From DASQFQ01 sp963722815 (GTDB lineage Bacteria; Actinomycetota; Thermoleophilia; Solirubrobacterales; Solirubrobacteraceae), in NCBI GenBank assembly GCA_963722815.1, contig CAVROM010000010.1:248001-312000 (forward strand): a DNA stretch of 64,000 nucleotides, given 5' to 3'. Each line of letters opens with the position of its first letter. Position 1 is the stretch's first letter. The notes under the pieces were generated by a model. That model searched no databases, was not told the origin of the DNA, and saw only the letters and a program-made list of their open reading frames with translations. The position numbers were made by a program, and so were the translations under genes. Shown here in pieces: positions 50,268-60,455 of the stretch.

Positions 50268-51299
50268 CCACCGTGCTCCCCACCAGCCTCGTCGGCTCCT
50301 ACGCCCAGCCCAGCTGGCTGATCGACCGCGAGAAGCTCGCCGCCCGCTTCCCGCCACGCGTGCGCGCGCGTGAGCTCTGGCGGGTCGACCCGCAGTGGAT
50401 CGACGAGGCGCAGGACGACGCCACGCTGCTCGCCATCCGCGACCAGGAGCGGGCCGGGCTCGACATCGTCACCGACGGCGAGCAGCGGCGCGAGAGCTAC
50501 TCCAACCGCTTCGCCAACGCGCTCACCGGCATCGATCTCGACAACCCCGGCACCGCGCTCGACCGCAGCGGCCACCCCAACCCGGTGCCGCGCGTGGTCG
50601 GCAAGGTGGGGCGCACGCACCCTGTCCAGGTCCGCGACCTCGAGTTCCTCAAGGCAAACACCGACCGCCGCACGAAGATGACCGTGCCGGGGCCGTTCAC
50701 GATGAGCCAGCAGGCGCAGAACGACTACTACGAAGGCGAGGCGCAGCTCGCGCTCGACTACGCCGCCGCGGTCAACGCCGAGATCCGCGACCTGTTCGCG
50801 GCCGGCGCCGACATCGTCCAGATCGACGAGCCGTACATGCAGGCGCGCCCCGAGAAGGCGCGCGAGTACGGCCGCGAGGCACTCGCCGCCGCGCTCGACG
50901 GCCACGCCGGCACGACCGCCGTCCACATCTGCTTCGGCTACGCCGCGATCATCCACGAGCGGCCCGAGGGCTACTCGTTCCTGACCGAGCTGGCCGAGCT
51001 CGGCTGCGACCAGATCTCGATCGAGACCGCGCAGTCGAACCTCGACGACTCGGTGCTCGAGGGGCTGCCCGGCAAGACGATCATCCTCGGCGTGCTCAAC
51101 CTCGACGACCACGCGGTGGAGACGCCGGAGGTGGTCGCCGACGCGGATCCGGCGCGCGCTGCCCTACAAGGGCGCCGGGGAGCTCGTCGCTGCGCCCGAC
51201 TGCGGCATGAAGTACCTGCCGCGCGCCTCCGCGTTCGGCAAGCTGCAGTCGCTGGCGGCCGGCGCGCGGATCGTGAGAGACGAGGCTCAGGCCGGCTGA
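50264..51299 (+). CDS. MetE-like methionine synthase C-terminal family protein, one +1 frameshift
   Basis: The protein is about 345 residues and starts at GTG 50264 overlapping the previous stop. It begins VLPTSLVGSYAQPSWLIDRE and has DIVTDGEQRRESYSNRF, KMTVPGPFTMSQQAQN, IVQIDEPYMQARPEKA and VHICFGYAAI, the fold of the cobalamin-independent methionine synthase catalytic half. The metal ligands are seen as His-x-Cys in HICFGY, a Glu, and the Cys in APDCGMKYLPRAS, which is in another frame. Removing one G near 51143 restores it. Such stand-alone proteins transfer methyl groups to thiols; the donor is uncertain. Confidence 0.87.
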
Positions 51300-52714
51300 A
51301 GCGGCAGCACCGCCCGCACCAGCGTGCCCTCGCCCGGAGGGCTGAGCACGCTGAGCGAGCCGTCGCAGGCGCCGACCCGGTCGGCGAGCCCGCTGAGCCC
51401 GGAACCGGCGCCGGCCTGCGCGCCGCCGACGCCGTCGTCGCGCACCTCGACGACGAGCGACTCGCCGCCGTTGGCGAGCTTCACGGTCGCGTGGCTCGCG
51501 TTGGCGTACTTGGCGACGTTGGTGAGCGCCTCGGAGACCGTGAAGTACGCGGTGGCCTCGACCGCCGGCGGGAGCCGCTCCTGCGGCACCGCGACGATCT
51601 CGACCGGCACCGTCGCGCGCGAGGCCAGCGTCTCGATCGCCGGCGCGAGCCCGCGCTCGGTCAGCACCGCGGGGTGGATGCCGCGCGCCAGCTCGCGCAG
51701 CTCGGCCGACGCCCGCGCGAGCTCGTCGCCGAGGCGGTCGAGGAACGGGCCGGCTGACGCCGGGTCCTTGGCCAGCCGCGCGCGTGCCACGCGCACGTCG
51801 AGCGCGAGCGAGACGAGCCGCTGCTGCGCGCCGTCGTGGAGGTCGCGCTCGATCTTGCGCCGGGCGTTGTCGGCGGCCTGGATGATGCGCGCGCGCGAGG
51901 CCTTGATCTCCTCGGTGCGGACCGCCTCGACCTCGCGCCGGCGCAGCGCGTCCTCGGCCTCGCGGCGCTCGGTGATGTCGAAGATCGCGCCGTCCATGTA
52001 GCGCCGCCCGCCGGGCCCGTGGATCAGCTGGCCGCGGTCGAGCACCCAGCGGATCTCGCCGTCCGCGCGGACGATCCGGTACTCGAGCACGAACGGCCGG
52101 TCGTGGTCGTCGGCGTGCCTGACGGACTCGAGGATCCGCTCTCGGTCGTCCGGGTGGACGATGCTCATCAAGGTGCGCTTGGCGCTGGCGATGAAGTTGG
52201 CGGGCGGGTAGCCGGAGATGCGCTCGATCTCGTCGCTGATCAGCGCCAGCTTGTGGTCGTCGTGCCACGCGGAGCGGTAGATCGCGCCGGGCACGTTGAC
52301 CATCAGCGCCCGCAGCAGCGTGTCGTCCGAGCGCTGCTGGGCGGCGTGGACGCCGGCGCGCACACGGGCCAGCAGCTCGGTGCGGGTGAACGGGCGCGGG
52401 AGGTAGTCGTCGGCGCCGGCCTGCAGCGCCTCGACCGCGGCACGGCTGTCCTCGCGGTCGGTGACCGCCAGCAGCCACGCCTCGCCGAGCCGCGCGTCAT
52501 CACGGAGGGCCTGGCAGCCGACGGGAGCGGCGTCGCCGCAGACGAGGATCAGCTGCGCGGGCGCGTCGGCCAGAGCCTTGAGCGCCGCCTTCGGCGTCGC
52601 GGCCGCGCGGCACTCGTAGCCGGCGGCGCGCAGCCACGGGGCGACCTCCGCCTGCGGCTCGCCGACGAGCAGCAGCGAGGACTCGTGTCGTCTGAGGAAA
52701 CCCGTGCCGGTCAT
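51287..52714 (-). CDS. NarL/DesK-type histidine kinase with degenerate receiver and PAS domains
   Basis: The 475-residue protein has three parts. Residues 10-130 look like a response-regulator receiver, but the phospho-Asp position reads LILVCGDAAP rather than LLD-x-x-MP, so it is probably not phosphorylated. Residues 135-250 form a PAS/PAC module (ISDEIERISGYPPANFIASA, EYRIVRADGEIRWVLDRG). Residues 265-475 are a HisKA_3 kinase core: IERDLHDGAQQRLVSLALDV with its His, then VSEALTNVAKYANASHATVK and EVRDDGVGG for the ATPase. The partner regulator is not in this window. Its 3' end overlaps the MetE-like gene. Confidence 0.88.
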   Translation of the reverse strand: MTGTGFLRRHESSLLLVGEPQAEVAPWLRAAGYECRAAATPKAALKALADAPAQLILVCGDAAPVGCQALRDDARLGEAWLLAVTDREDSRAAVEALQAGADDYLPRPFTRTELLARVRAGVHAAQQRSDDTLLRALMVNVPGAIYRSAWHDDHKLALISDEIERISGYPPANFIASAKRTLMSIVHPDDRERILESVRHADDHDRPFVLEYRIVRADGEIRWVLDRGQLIHGPGGRRYMDGAIFDITERREAEDALRRREVEAVRTEEIKASRARIIQAADNARRKIERDLHDGAQQRLVSLALDVRVARARLAKDPASAGPFLDRLGDELARASAELRELARGIHPAVLTERGLAPAIETLASRATVPVEIVAVPQERLPPAVEATAYFTVSEALTNVAKYANASHATVKLANGGESLVVEVRDDGVGGAQAGAGSGLSGLADRVGACDGSLSVLSPPGEGTLVRAVLPLQPA

Positions 52715-52737
52715 CCCTGCGAGCCTAAACTCCAGGC

Positions 52738-53411
52738 GTGCCCGACGTGACCGTCATCCCGGCCGGCGGCGGCGAGGTCATCGGCGACGCGCCCGCCCGC
52801 CGCGTCGAGATCCTCTCGAGCCACGACAGCCTGCACGCCACGTGGTCGCGCTTCGGCCCGGGGCGCGACGGCGCCGACCTGCACGTCCACCGCGAGCACA
52901 CCGACCTGTTCTACGTGCTCCAGGGCGAGTTCACCTTGCGGCTCGGGCCGCAGGGCAAGCCGCGGCCGCTGACGGTGGGGGCGCTCGCATGGATGCCGCC
53001 TGGTGTGGTCCACGGCTTCCGCAACGCGAGCGACGCCGAGCTGCGCTTCCTGAACTTCCATGCGCCGGGCGTCGGCTTCGCCCAGTACATGCGCGACCTG
53101 CGCGACGGCCGGCCGGCCGGCCGCCTACGAGCCAGTGGGACCCGCCGGAGGACGGCGGGCGCCCGATCTCGCTCGCGGGGTTCGGCGACCGCGTCGACCT
53201 CCCGGGGATCAAGCTCTTCCCGGCGGGGATCGAGCCGGGCGCGCCGGAGTCGCACGAGGACGCGCGGCACACGGACATCTACGTGCTCGAGGGCGACCTG
53301 TACGTGAACGAGGAGCGCGCGCAGGCCGGCGCATGGGCGCATGTCCCACCCGGAGAGCCGCACACGCTCGAGGGCCATGCGCGCTTCCTCGTCGTCCACA
53401 CGCCCGCTTAG
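52738..53411 (+). CDS. Bicupin family protein, one -1 frameshift
   Basis: The protein would be about 224 residues with two cupin barrels. The first reads HATWSRFGPGRDGADLHVHR, EHTDLFYVLQGEFTLRLGPQ and MPPGVVHGFRNASDAELRFL, with three His and a Glu in metal-binding positions. The second, in another frame, reads GIKLFPAGIEPGAPESHEDA, TDIYVLEGDLYVNEERAQAG and HVPPGEPHTLEGHARFLVVH. A one-base loss in the GGCC repeat run at 53107-53123 accounts for the break. Bicupins of this size include dioxygenases and isomerases. The end overlaps the convergent nuclease gene. Confidence 0.78.
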
Positions 53412-54322
53412 CGCTCCGCCTGCGGCGGGTCCGGCGTGATCACGAAGTCCTCGGGCCACGACGGTCAGCTGCACGTGGTCGCCCGCTGCCTCGACGACGT
53501 CGTGCAGGCGACTCGGCTCGGTGCGCCCGACCAGGACGAGTCTGGTCGTCGCGGTTGACCGGGTCGGCGCGCAGCCAGGCGTCGAAGCCGTCGAAGCCGG
53601 ACGGCGCCCTCGGCGAGGTAGGGCACGAGGCGACGGAACAGCTTCGGCCACAACACGAGCGCCTCGAGCGCGTCGAGGTCCGCGATCTGCGCCGCGCCCT
53701 CCGGATCCGCCGTCGCGCGCGGCCACAGCCCCGCGCCCGCGGCGCGCGCCTCGCCGGGCCGTCTGGGCGAACTCGGCCCGCAGCGACGCCGGCAGGGTGG
53801 AGTAGAGCGCCGGGTATGCGAGGCCGGCGGCGAGCAGCGCGGCGTTGACCGAGCTCGCGGGCGCGGGCGTCGTCGAGGAAGACCTGCGTGCCGTCGGGCT
53901 CCGTCGCGTCGCCCGGCTCGACGAACCCGATCATGCGGCCGTTGGCGTCGATGCCGTTCGAGAGGACGTGGCCGCGCACCCGGTCCTGGTCCGGCGGCGC
54001 GACCGTGTTCGGCAGGTCGGGGAAGAACGTCACGCCGGTGAAGCCGAGGGCGCGCAGCAGCTCGTCGCGCGCCGCGTTCGCGCCCGCGAGCTCCTGGTGC
54101 GCGCCGTCGAAGTGCGTCTCGAGCGCGTCGATGGCCTCGAGCCGGACCGAGATCCCGCGCTCGTTGATGTCGGGCCCGCCGCCCGACGGGCGCGGCAGTG
54201 CGCTCGACGAGCGAGGGCGTGTCGGGCGCGAACTTGACCGTGTCGCCGTCCGGCTGGGGCCCGCTGCGCGGCAGGTCCGGATAGCGGATGACGAACTCGC
54301 CCGTCAGCAATGTGTACGGCAT
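53408..54322 (-). pseudogene. Staphylococcal-nuclease-like (SNase/thermonuclease) family protein with six single-base insertions
   Basis: In the restored frames the protein starts PYTLLTGEFVIRYPDLPRSG and GDTVKFAPDTPSLVE, continues with GISVRLEAIDALETHFDGAH, VTFFPDLPNTVAPPD, GRMIGFVEPGDATEPDGTQV and LLAAGLAYPALYSTLPASLR, and ends in DFVITPDPPQAER. This order (VRLEAIDALETH, GRMIGFV, LAYP) matches the SNase-like nuclease family. Six extra bases are required, near 54199, 53850, 53754, 53603, 53544 and 53459; six insertions return the reading to its own stop. No internal stop codon is present. Confidence 0.62.
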
Positions 54323-54357
54323 GCGGCGAAGGCTGCCAGGTCGGTAGCGTCCGGCGC

Positions 54358-55450
54358 ATGGTCCAAGCCGCCACGCTGATCGCGCCGTACCAGCTCGAGG
54401 TCCGCGAGTACCCCTATCCCACCGAGCTCGAGCCGGGCGCGGTGCTGCTGCGGATGATCGCCTCGGGCATCTGCGGCACCGACAAGCACACGTTCCGCGG
54501 GGAGGTCGAGCAGTACCCGGGCAGCGAGACGCAGCGCGGCGCGACGTATCCGCTGATCCAGGGCCACGAGAACGTCGGCATCGTCGAGGCGGTGGGGGAG
54601 GGCGGAGCGTTCGCGGGCGACGGCACGCCGCTCGAGCCGGGCGACCGCGTCGTGCCCGCGCCGAACCGCGCCTGCGGGCACTGCGGCCCGTGCCAGCGCG
54701 GCTTCCCGTACTTCCTGTGCACCAACCTCGACAGCTACGGCAACGCGCTCGCCGCCGACGAGGCGCCGTACCTGTGGGGCGGCTGGTCGCAGTACCTCTA
54801 CCTGAAGCCGCGCACCGGCATCTTCCGCGTGCCCGGCGCGGTGCCGGACGACGTGGCGGTGCTGACCGAGATCTTCGCGGTGACGCACTCGCTCGAGCGC
54901 GCGGCGCAGGTGCCGAGCCCCTCGGGCTTCCGGCCCGGCGACAGCGTCGCGGTGATCGGCGTCGGCGCGCTCGGCCAGGCGCACGCGATCAAGGCGCAGC
55001 TGATGGGCGCGGGGCGCGTGTTCGCGGTCGACCCGTCGCAGAAGCGGCTCGACGTCGCCGCGCGGGTCGCGGGCGCCGAGCCCGCCGACGCCGCCGAGCT
55101 GCGCAACATCGACCTCGTGGTCGACGCCACCGGCTTCCCCGGCTCGTTCGGCAAGGCGATCGAGATCGTGCGCGACGGCGGCACGATCATCGAGGTCGGC
55201 GCGTTCGTGAACATGGGGGAGGAGACGTTCAACCCCGCCGATCCTGTGCGGGCGCAACCTCACGCTGATGGGGATCGGCGGCGAGGACCTGCTCGTCTAC
55301 GAGCGCACGCTCGCGCTGCTCGCCCGCCACGTCGGCAGCATCCCGTTCGCCGAGATGGTCTCCCATCGCTTCGCGGTCGCCGACGCGCCGGCGGCGATGG
55401 AGACCGCGCTCGACGCCGAGCGCTCCGCGAAGGTCCTGATCACGGGGTGA
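54358..55450 (+). CDS. Zinc-dependent medium-chain dehydrogenase (sugar/polyol), one +1 frameshift
   Basis: The protein is about 364 residues. It shows the catalytic zinc motif GICGTDKHTF, GHENVG, the structural-zinc region VPAPNRACGHCGPCQRGFPY, and the NAD loop VAVIGVGALGQAHAIKAQLM. The last 70 residues are in another frame (GIGGEDLLVYERTLALLARH); removing one C from the CC near 55243 joins them through a Cys-containing segment. It belongs to the MDR zinc family with sorbitol or threonine dehydrogenase-like members; a sugar or inositol oxidation fits the locus. The stop overlaps the next dehydrogenase start (GTGA). Confidence 0.87.
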
Positions 55451-56427
55451 ACCGCGCCGCGGTCCTCCACGCTGTCCGCGACGTGCGCGTCGAGGAGCGG
55501 CCGATGCCCGAGCCGGGGCCGCTCGACGTGCTGGTCGAGATCGCGGCCGTCGGCGTGTGCGGCTCCGACGTCCACTACTACGAGCACGGGCGCATCGCCA
55601 CGCGGGTGGTGCGCGCGCCGCACGTGCTCGGCCACGAGAGCGCGGGCCGCGTGGTCGCCGCCGGCGAGCGGGTGACGAAGCACGCGGTCGGCGAGCGCGT
55701 CGCGCTCGAGCCCGGGCTGCCGTGCGGGCGCTGCCGCGAGTGCCGCGCCGGCCGCTACAACCTCTGCCGCGACGTCCGCTTCCTCGGCGCGCCGCCAACC
55801 GACGGCGCGTTCACCCGCTTCGTCGCCATGCACGAGGACTTCGCGCACGCGCTGCCCGACGGCGTCAGCGACGAGGCCGGCGCGCTGATGGAGCCGCTGT
55901 CGGTCGCGCTGTGGGCGTGCGAGAAGGCCGGGGTCAGCGCCGGCGATCGCGTGCTCGTCACCGGCGCCGGGCCGATCGGGCTGCTGGTCGCGCAGGTCGC
56001 GCGCGTGCGCGGCGCGACGGAGATCGCGGTGACCGACGTCAACCCGCACCGGCTGGAGCTCGCGCGGAGCATGGGCGCCGTCGCCGAGCTCGCCGAGGCC
56101 GACGCGCTGATCGAGTGCTCAGGCCACCCGCAGGCGCTGCGCGACGGCATCGCGGCGCTGCGCCCGGCGGGCACCGCGGTGCTCGTCGGCATGGGCGGCG
56201 ACGACGACGTGGAGGTCCCGATCAGCCTGATCCAGGCGCGCGAGATCTGGCTGAGCGGAACGTTCCGCTACGCGAACACGTACCCGGCCGCGATCGCGCT
56301 GGCCGCCTCCGGCGCCGTCGACCTCGAGGCGATCGTCACCGGCCACTTCACGCTCGACGAGGTCGACGTCGCGCTGCGCGCGAGCCGCGAGGACCCGCGC
56401 AGCGTGAAGCCGATCGTCAATCCGTAG
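55447..56427 (+). CDS. Zinc-dependent polyol/sugar dehydrogenase (sorbitol/L-idonate DH type)
   Basis: The 326-residue enzyme starts at GTG 55447. It has VGVCGSDVHYYEHGR (catalytic zinc Cys and neighbours), HVLGHESAGRV, LEPGLPCGRCRECRAGRYNL (structural-zinc Cys set), and VLVTGAGPIGLLVAQVARVR (NAD-binding). The YYEHGR phrase is typical of sorbitol/xylitol dehydrogenases. It likely oxidises a polyol or sugar acid and is co-translated with the preceding dehydrogenase. No frameshift was needed. It converges with the PfkB gene at 56431. Confidence 0.9.
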   Translation: MNRAAVLHAVRDVRVEERPMPEPGPLDVLVEIAAVGVCGSDVHYYEHGRIATRVVRAPHVLGHESAGRVVAAGERVTKHAVGERVALEPGLPCGRCRECRAGRYNLCRDVRFLGAPPTDGAFTRFVAMHEDFAHALPDGVSDEAGALMEPLSVALWACEKAGVSAGDRVLVTGAGPIGLLVAQVARVRGATEIAVTDVNPHRLELARSMGAVAELAEADALIECSGHPQALRDGIAALRPAGTAVLVGMGGDDDVEVPISLIQAREIWLSGTFRYANTYPAAIALAASGAVDLEAIVTGHFTLDEVDVALRASREDPRSVKPIVNP

Positions 56428-56430
56428 GGC

Positions 56431-57351
56431 TCACCCGGCCACTTCGGCGAGCCGCGGCGGCGAGGCGCCCGCGCGCTCGACCGTGCGGCCGGCGACCACG
56501 CAGGCGAAGCGCGTCGCCTCGAGCACCGAGTCGAAGTCGCCGAGGTCGCCGGCGCCGAGCCCCGCGCGCCGCCACCAGGCGAGGAAGCCGCCGCCGAACG
56601 CGTCGCCCGCGCCGATCGTGTCGACCACGTCGACCTTCTCCGCCGGTACGTCGGTCGCGCCATCGGCGCTCACGACGGTCACGCCCTCGCCGCCGCGCGT
56701 GAGCAGCACCACCGAGGGCCCCGTCGACAGCAGGTGGCGCGCGACGTCGAGCGCGTCCCGGTCGGGGTCGAGCCAGGCAAGGTCGTCGTCGCTCGCCTTC
56801 ACCACGTCGGTGCGCGGCAGCAGCCGGTCGATCCGCGCGCGGTACGCCTCCGGGTCGGGCACGGCCAGCGGGCGGATGTTGAGGTCGACCATCACGAGCG
56901 CCTCGCCGGCGACCTTCTCCACGACCGCCTCGAGGGCGGCGGCCGTCGGCTCGAAGACCAGCCCGAGCGTCCCGACGTGCACCATCTCCACGCGCTCGGG
57001 CAGCGTCGCGAGCGCGGCCTCCGGCGTCAGCCCCGGCACCGAGGTGCCTTCGACGTAGAAGCGGTAGGTCGCGGCGCCCTGCTCGTCGAGCTCGGCGAGC
57101 GCGAGCGTCGTCGGGTCGTCGGTCGCGACCACGCAGTCGAGCGCGACGCCGTCCTGCTCCAGCCGCTCGCGCAACTGCACGCCAAAGCGGTCGTTCGAGA
57201 TCCGGCCCAGGTAGGCCACCGGCTGCTCGAGCCGCCCCAGCGTGCGCGCGCAGTTGAACGGTCCTCCCCCGAGGTGCGCGTCCAGCTCTCCTCCGCCGCC
57301 GGCGACGAGGTCGACGAGCGCCTCGCCGCCGACGACGATGGAGGGCGTCAC
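56431..57351 (-). CDS. PfkB family kinase (fructokinase-type)
   Basis: The 306-residue kinase starts IVVGGEALVDLVAGGGGELD, has GGGPFNCARTLGRLEQPVAY with the family glycine motif, VKASDDDLAWLDPDRDALDV, and the catalytic signature DTIGAGDAFGGGFLAWW. This is the fructokinase/ScrK-like pattern. It follows the ABC ATPase gene by one base, so it is the last gene of the leftward operon SBP-permease-ATPase-PfkB and probably phosphorylates the imported sugar. Both Zn-dehydrogenase genes converge on it. Confidence 0.9.
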   Translation of the reverse strand: MTPSIVVGGEALVDLVAGGGGELDAHLGGGPFNCARTLGRLEQPVAYLGRISNDRFGVQLRERLEQDGVALDCVVATDDPTTLALAELDEQGAATYRFYVEGTSVPGLTPEAALATLPERVEMVHVGTLGLVFEPTAAALEAVVEKVAGEALVMVDLNIRPLAVPDPEAYRARIDRLLPRTDVVKASDDDLAWLDPDRDALDVARHLLSTGPSVVLLTRGGEGVTVVSADGATDVPAEKVDVVDTIGAGDAFGGGFLAWWRRAGLGAGDLGDFDSVLEATRFACVVAGRTVERAGASPPRLAEVAG

Positions 57352-57352
57352 T

Positions 57353-58251
57353 TCACTCGGTCCGCTCGCGCTCTGCGTTCGCCCGCTCCTCCTCGGGCGT
57401 CGGCGGCGGCGCGTCCTCGGGGACGACGACCTCCTCCGAGCGGTCCGCGTGCTCGATGTCGTGCACGACGGCGCCGGTCATGATGCCCACGACCTCGTGC
57501 ATCGAGTGCTCCTTCGGATCGACCACGGCCACGCGCTTCCCGAGCCGGTGGATGTGGATGCGGTCCGCGATCTCGAACACGTGCGGCATGTTGTGGCTGA
57601 TCAGGATCACCGGCAGCCCGTTGTCGCGCACGCGCTTGATCAGCTCGAGCACCTGGCCGGACTCCTTGACGCCGAGCGCGGCGGTCGGCTCGTCCATGAT
57701 CACGAGCTTGCGCGCCCACGCGGCGGCTCGCGCCACCGCGACGCCCTGGCGCTGGCCGCCGGACAGCGTCTCGACCGCCTGGCTCATCGAGCGGATGCCG
57801 ATCTGCAGGCTCTTCATCTGCTTCTCGGCCTCCTCCTTCTGGCCCTTGTGGTCGACCATGCGCAGAACGCTCCCCAAGGGGCCCGCCCGGCGCTTCTCGC
57901 GACCGAGGAACAGGTTGGTCGCGATGTCGAGCGCCGGGGCCACCGCGAGGTCCTGGTAGACCGTCTCGATGCCTGCGCTCGCGCGCGTCGTGCGGCGATC
58001 TTGAAGTGGACCTCTTCGCCGTCGAGGCTGATCGTGCCCTTGTCCGGGATCGTGGCGCCCGAGAGCACCTTGATCAGGCTCGACTTGCCGGCGCCGTTGT
58101 CCCCGATCACGGCGAGGATCTCGCCGGGATAGAGCTCGAAGTCGGCACCGTCGATGGCGGTCACCTGGCCGTAGCTCTTGTACACGCCGCGCGCCGACAG
58201 GATCGGCGTCTGGCTCTCGATCTCGTCCTTCGTCTTGGCCTGAGCGCTCAT
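57353..58251 (-). CDS. Sugar ABC transporter ATP-binding protein, FrcA-type single domain, two +1 frameshifts
   Basis: The protein is about 299 residues: LSARGVYKSYGQVTAIDGAD, Walker A GDNGAGKSSLIKVL, signature LSGGQRQGVAVARAAAW, Walker B VIMDEPTAALGV and the switch His in ISHNMPHVFEIAD. It is a single ATPase domain, like FrcA, rather than the double domain of RbsA. Between HFKIAA and IETVYQDLAVAPALDIATNL the frame shifts twice; removing one A near 57991 and one G near 57980 gives a continuous sequence. The C-terminal tail is acidic (PEDAPPPTPEEERANAERER). Its start overlaps the permease stop. Confidence 0.87.
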
Positions 58252-59292
58252 GCCCGCTTCCTCGCGATCTGGTCGACGGCTACGGCGACGATGACCAGGA
58301 TGCCGGTGATGAGGATCTGGTACTGCGACGCCACGCCCATGAGGACGAGGCCGTTGCGCACCACGCCGATGATCAGCGCCCCGATCAGGGTGCCGATGAT
58401 CGTGCCGCGGCCGCCGAACAGGCTCGTGCCTCCGAGCACCACCGCGGTGATGGCGTCGAGGTTGTCGGTCAGCCCGGCGTTCGGGTCGCCGACGTTCGTG
58501 CGGGCGACCAGCAGCAGCGCCGCGATCCCGTAGATCGCACCCGCGACCACGTAGACCATCAGCAGCTGCTTGCGCACCGGGACGCCCATGAGGCGCGTCG
58601 CCTCGGGCGCGTCACCCAGCGCGTACACCCGCCGCCCCCAGGTGGTCTGGGTCAGCACGAACCACGCGATCCCGAACAGGGCGAGCGTGACCAGCGATCC
58701 GTAGGTGACCGCCGTGCTCCCGATCTTGAAGGACTCGCCCAGCTTCGTCATTGCGCTGGGGAGGTTCGAGATCGTCTCGTCATTGGAGTAGATGTGCGTG
58801 AGCGCGAGGCAGATGCTGTAGGTACCCAGCGTCACGATGAACGGCGGCATCGACAGGCCGACCACGAGCCCGCCGTTGACGAAGCCGACGATCATGCAGG
58901 TCGCGATGCCGAGCAGGATCGCCAGGCCCGCCGGCACGCCCGAGCTCACGGCGAGCTTGGTCATCACGATCGAGCCGAGCGCCATCGCCGTGCCGCACGA
59001 CAGGTCGATGCCGGCCGTGAGGATGATCAGCGTCTGGCCGATGGCCAGGGTGCCGATCACCATCACCTGCTGGATGATCAGCGAGAAGTTGGCCGGATCC
59101 AGGAAGCGATCCGACTGCGTGGTGAAGAAGATGCACGCGAGGATCAGTGCGATCAGCGGACCGAGCTGTGCGACGCGATCGCCCGGAGACCTTCGGGATC
59201 GCGCGGCCGCCGCCCTCGCCGTCCGGCGCGGTCGGTGCCGGGCTCTCGCCCTCGGTGCCCGCGCCCGCGCTCTGTGCTTGTGGCTGAGTCAT
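58248..59292 (-). CDS. Sugar ABC transporter permease, RbsC/FrcC type, one +1 frameshift
   Basis: The protein is about 348 residues. The first 38 (MTQPQAQSAGAGTEGESPAP onward) are a soluble tail ending AIPKVSG, and the membrane part begins in the next frame (LGPLIALILACIFFTTQSDR, then VIGTLAIGQTLIILTAGIDL). Later parts (VVLGGTSLFGGRGTIIGTLI, LITGILVIVAVAVDQIARK) match RbsC/AraH-type permeases. Removing one G from the GGGCGA run near 59183 connects the two. It forms the channel for the sugar carried by the binding protein encoded just before it. Confidence 0.87.
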
Positions 59293-59366
59293 GTTGTGAG
59301 TAGTCCTCTCTGTCGGGAGCGCGAAGGCGGCCGGCCCGCGGATGCCGGGCCGGCCGCCGATCGCCT

Positions 59367-60410
59367 CTAGCCCCAGCAGTTCTCCTCGCCGTAGGCGGCG
59401 TCCTTGGAGTCCACGCCGTCCATCGGGGCGGCCGTGATGAGCGTCACGCCGGTGTCGACGTAGCCGGACGGCTTCGGGCCGCCGCGCGCCGCCGCTGCGC
59501 CCTTCTCCACGCCCAGCGCCGCCATCTTCAGCGGGTACTGCTGCGATGTCGCGTCGATGATGCCGGGCTTGATGCCGTCCTTGATCGCCTTGCAGCCACC
59601 GTCGACCGAGACCATGATGTAGTCCTTCGGATCCTTGCCGGCCGCCTTCAGCGCGGTCGCGGCCCCGAACGCGGACGGCTCGTTGATCGTGTAGATGACG
59701 TTGATGCCCGGGTCCTTCTGGAGAAGGTTCTCCATCGCCGCCTGGGCCTTGGTCTGATCGCCCTCGGCGGGCGCGGCGCCTGCGATCTGCGGATCGCCTT
59801 CCTTGATGCCGAAGCCCTTCAGGAAGCCGTCGTGGCGGAGCTGTCCGACCGAGATGCCGGGGGCGAGGTCGATCATGCCGATCTTGGGCGTGATGCCCTG
59901 CTTCTCGGCCGCCGCCTTCGCGTACTGCCCGATCAGCTCGCCGGCCTTCATGTTGTCCGTTGCGAACAGCGCGTCGACGGCGTCCTGCGGCTCGGTCGGC
60001 GTGTCGAGCGCGATCACGATCACGCCGGCGTCGCGCGCCTTCTTGACGGCCGGGACGACGGCCTTCGAGTCCGCCGGGACGTCGAGGATGACCTTCGCGC
60101 CCTGCGTCGTCATGTTCTCGAGCGCCGTGACCTGGCTCTGGTTGTCCGTATCCGTCTTGCCGGAGGCGGTCAGGAGCTTGACGTTGTCCTTCTTGGCCTG
60201 TGCCTGCGCGCCCTCCTTCATCTTCACGAAGAACGGGTTCGTCTCCGTCTTGGTGATGAGGCCGATGGTGACCTCCTTGTTCTTGTCGGAGCTGCCACCG
60301 CCACCGCCGCTGTCATCGCTGCCGCAGGCCACGACACCGATGCCGAGCGCTGCCACCGACGCAAGCGCGGCGACCTTCGCCGTGGGGCGAACGAATCGAC
60401 CTTCCCTCAT
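59367..60410 (-). CDS. Sugar-binding periplasmic lipoprotein (Peripla_BP_4, RbsB/FrcB type)
   Basis: The 347-residue protein has a lipoprotein leader (AALASVAALGIGVVAC, lipobox VVAC) and a Gly/Ser linker (GSDDSGGGGGSSDKNK). The mature part is a type I binding fold: VTIGLITKTETNPFFVKMKE, NMTTQGAKVILDVPADSKAV, VIVIALDTPTEPQDAVDALF, MVSVDGGCKAIKDGIKPGII. The residues recall fructose, ribose and inositol receptors. ATG 60410 has GAGGAGGG upstream. It is the first gene of the leftward transport operon and has two LacI-type half-palindromes in its promoter. Confidence 0.92.
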   Translation of the reverse strand: MREGRFVRPTAKVAALASVAALGIGVVACGSDDSGGGGGSSDKNKEVTIGLITKTETNPFFVKMKEGAQAQAKKDNVKLLTASGKTDTDNQSQVTALENMTTQGAKVILDVPADSKAVVPAVKKARDAGVIVIALDTPTEPQDAVDALFATDNMKAGELIGQYAKAAAEKQGITPKIGMIDLAPGISVGQLRHDGFLKGFGIKEGDPQIAGAAPAEGDQTKAQAAMENLLQKDPGINVIYTINEPSAFGAATALKAAGKDPKDYIMVSVDGGCKAIKDGIKPGIIDATSQQYPLKMAALGVEKGAAAARGGPKPSGYVDTGVTLITAAPMDGVDSKDAAYGEENCWG

Positions 60411-60455
60411 CTGAGCCCTCCTCCTCTGAGTTGATCCTGGCGTCCCTCAACACCA

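Noticed and set aside
57353..58251. Truncated RbsA (double ATPase) gene
   Set aside because: The protein has a complete single ATPase domain of about 299 residues with all motifs, matching the FrcA type; it needs only two single-base corrections.
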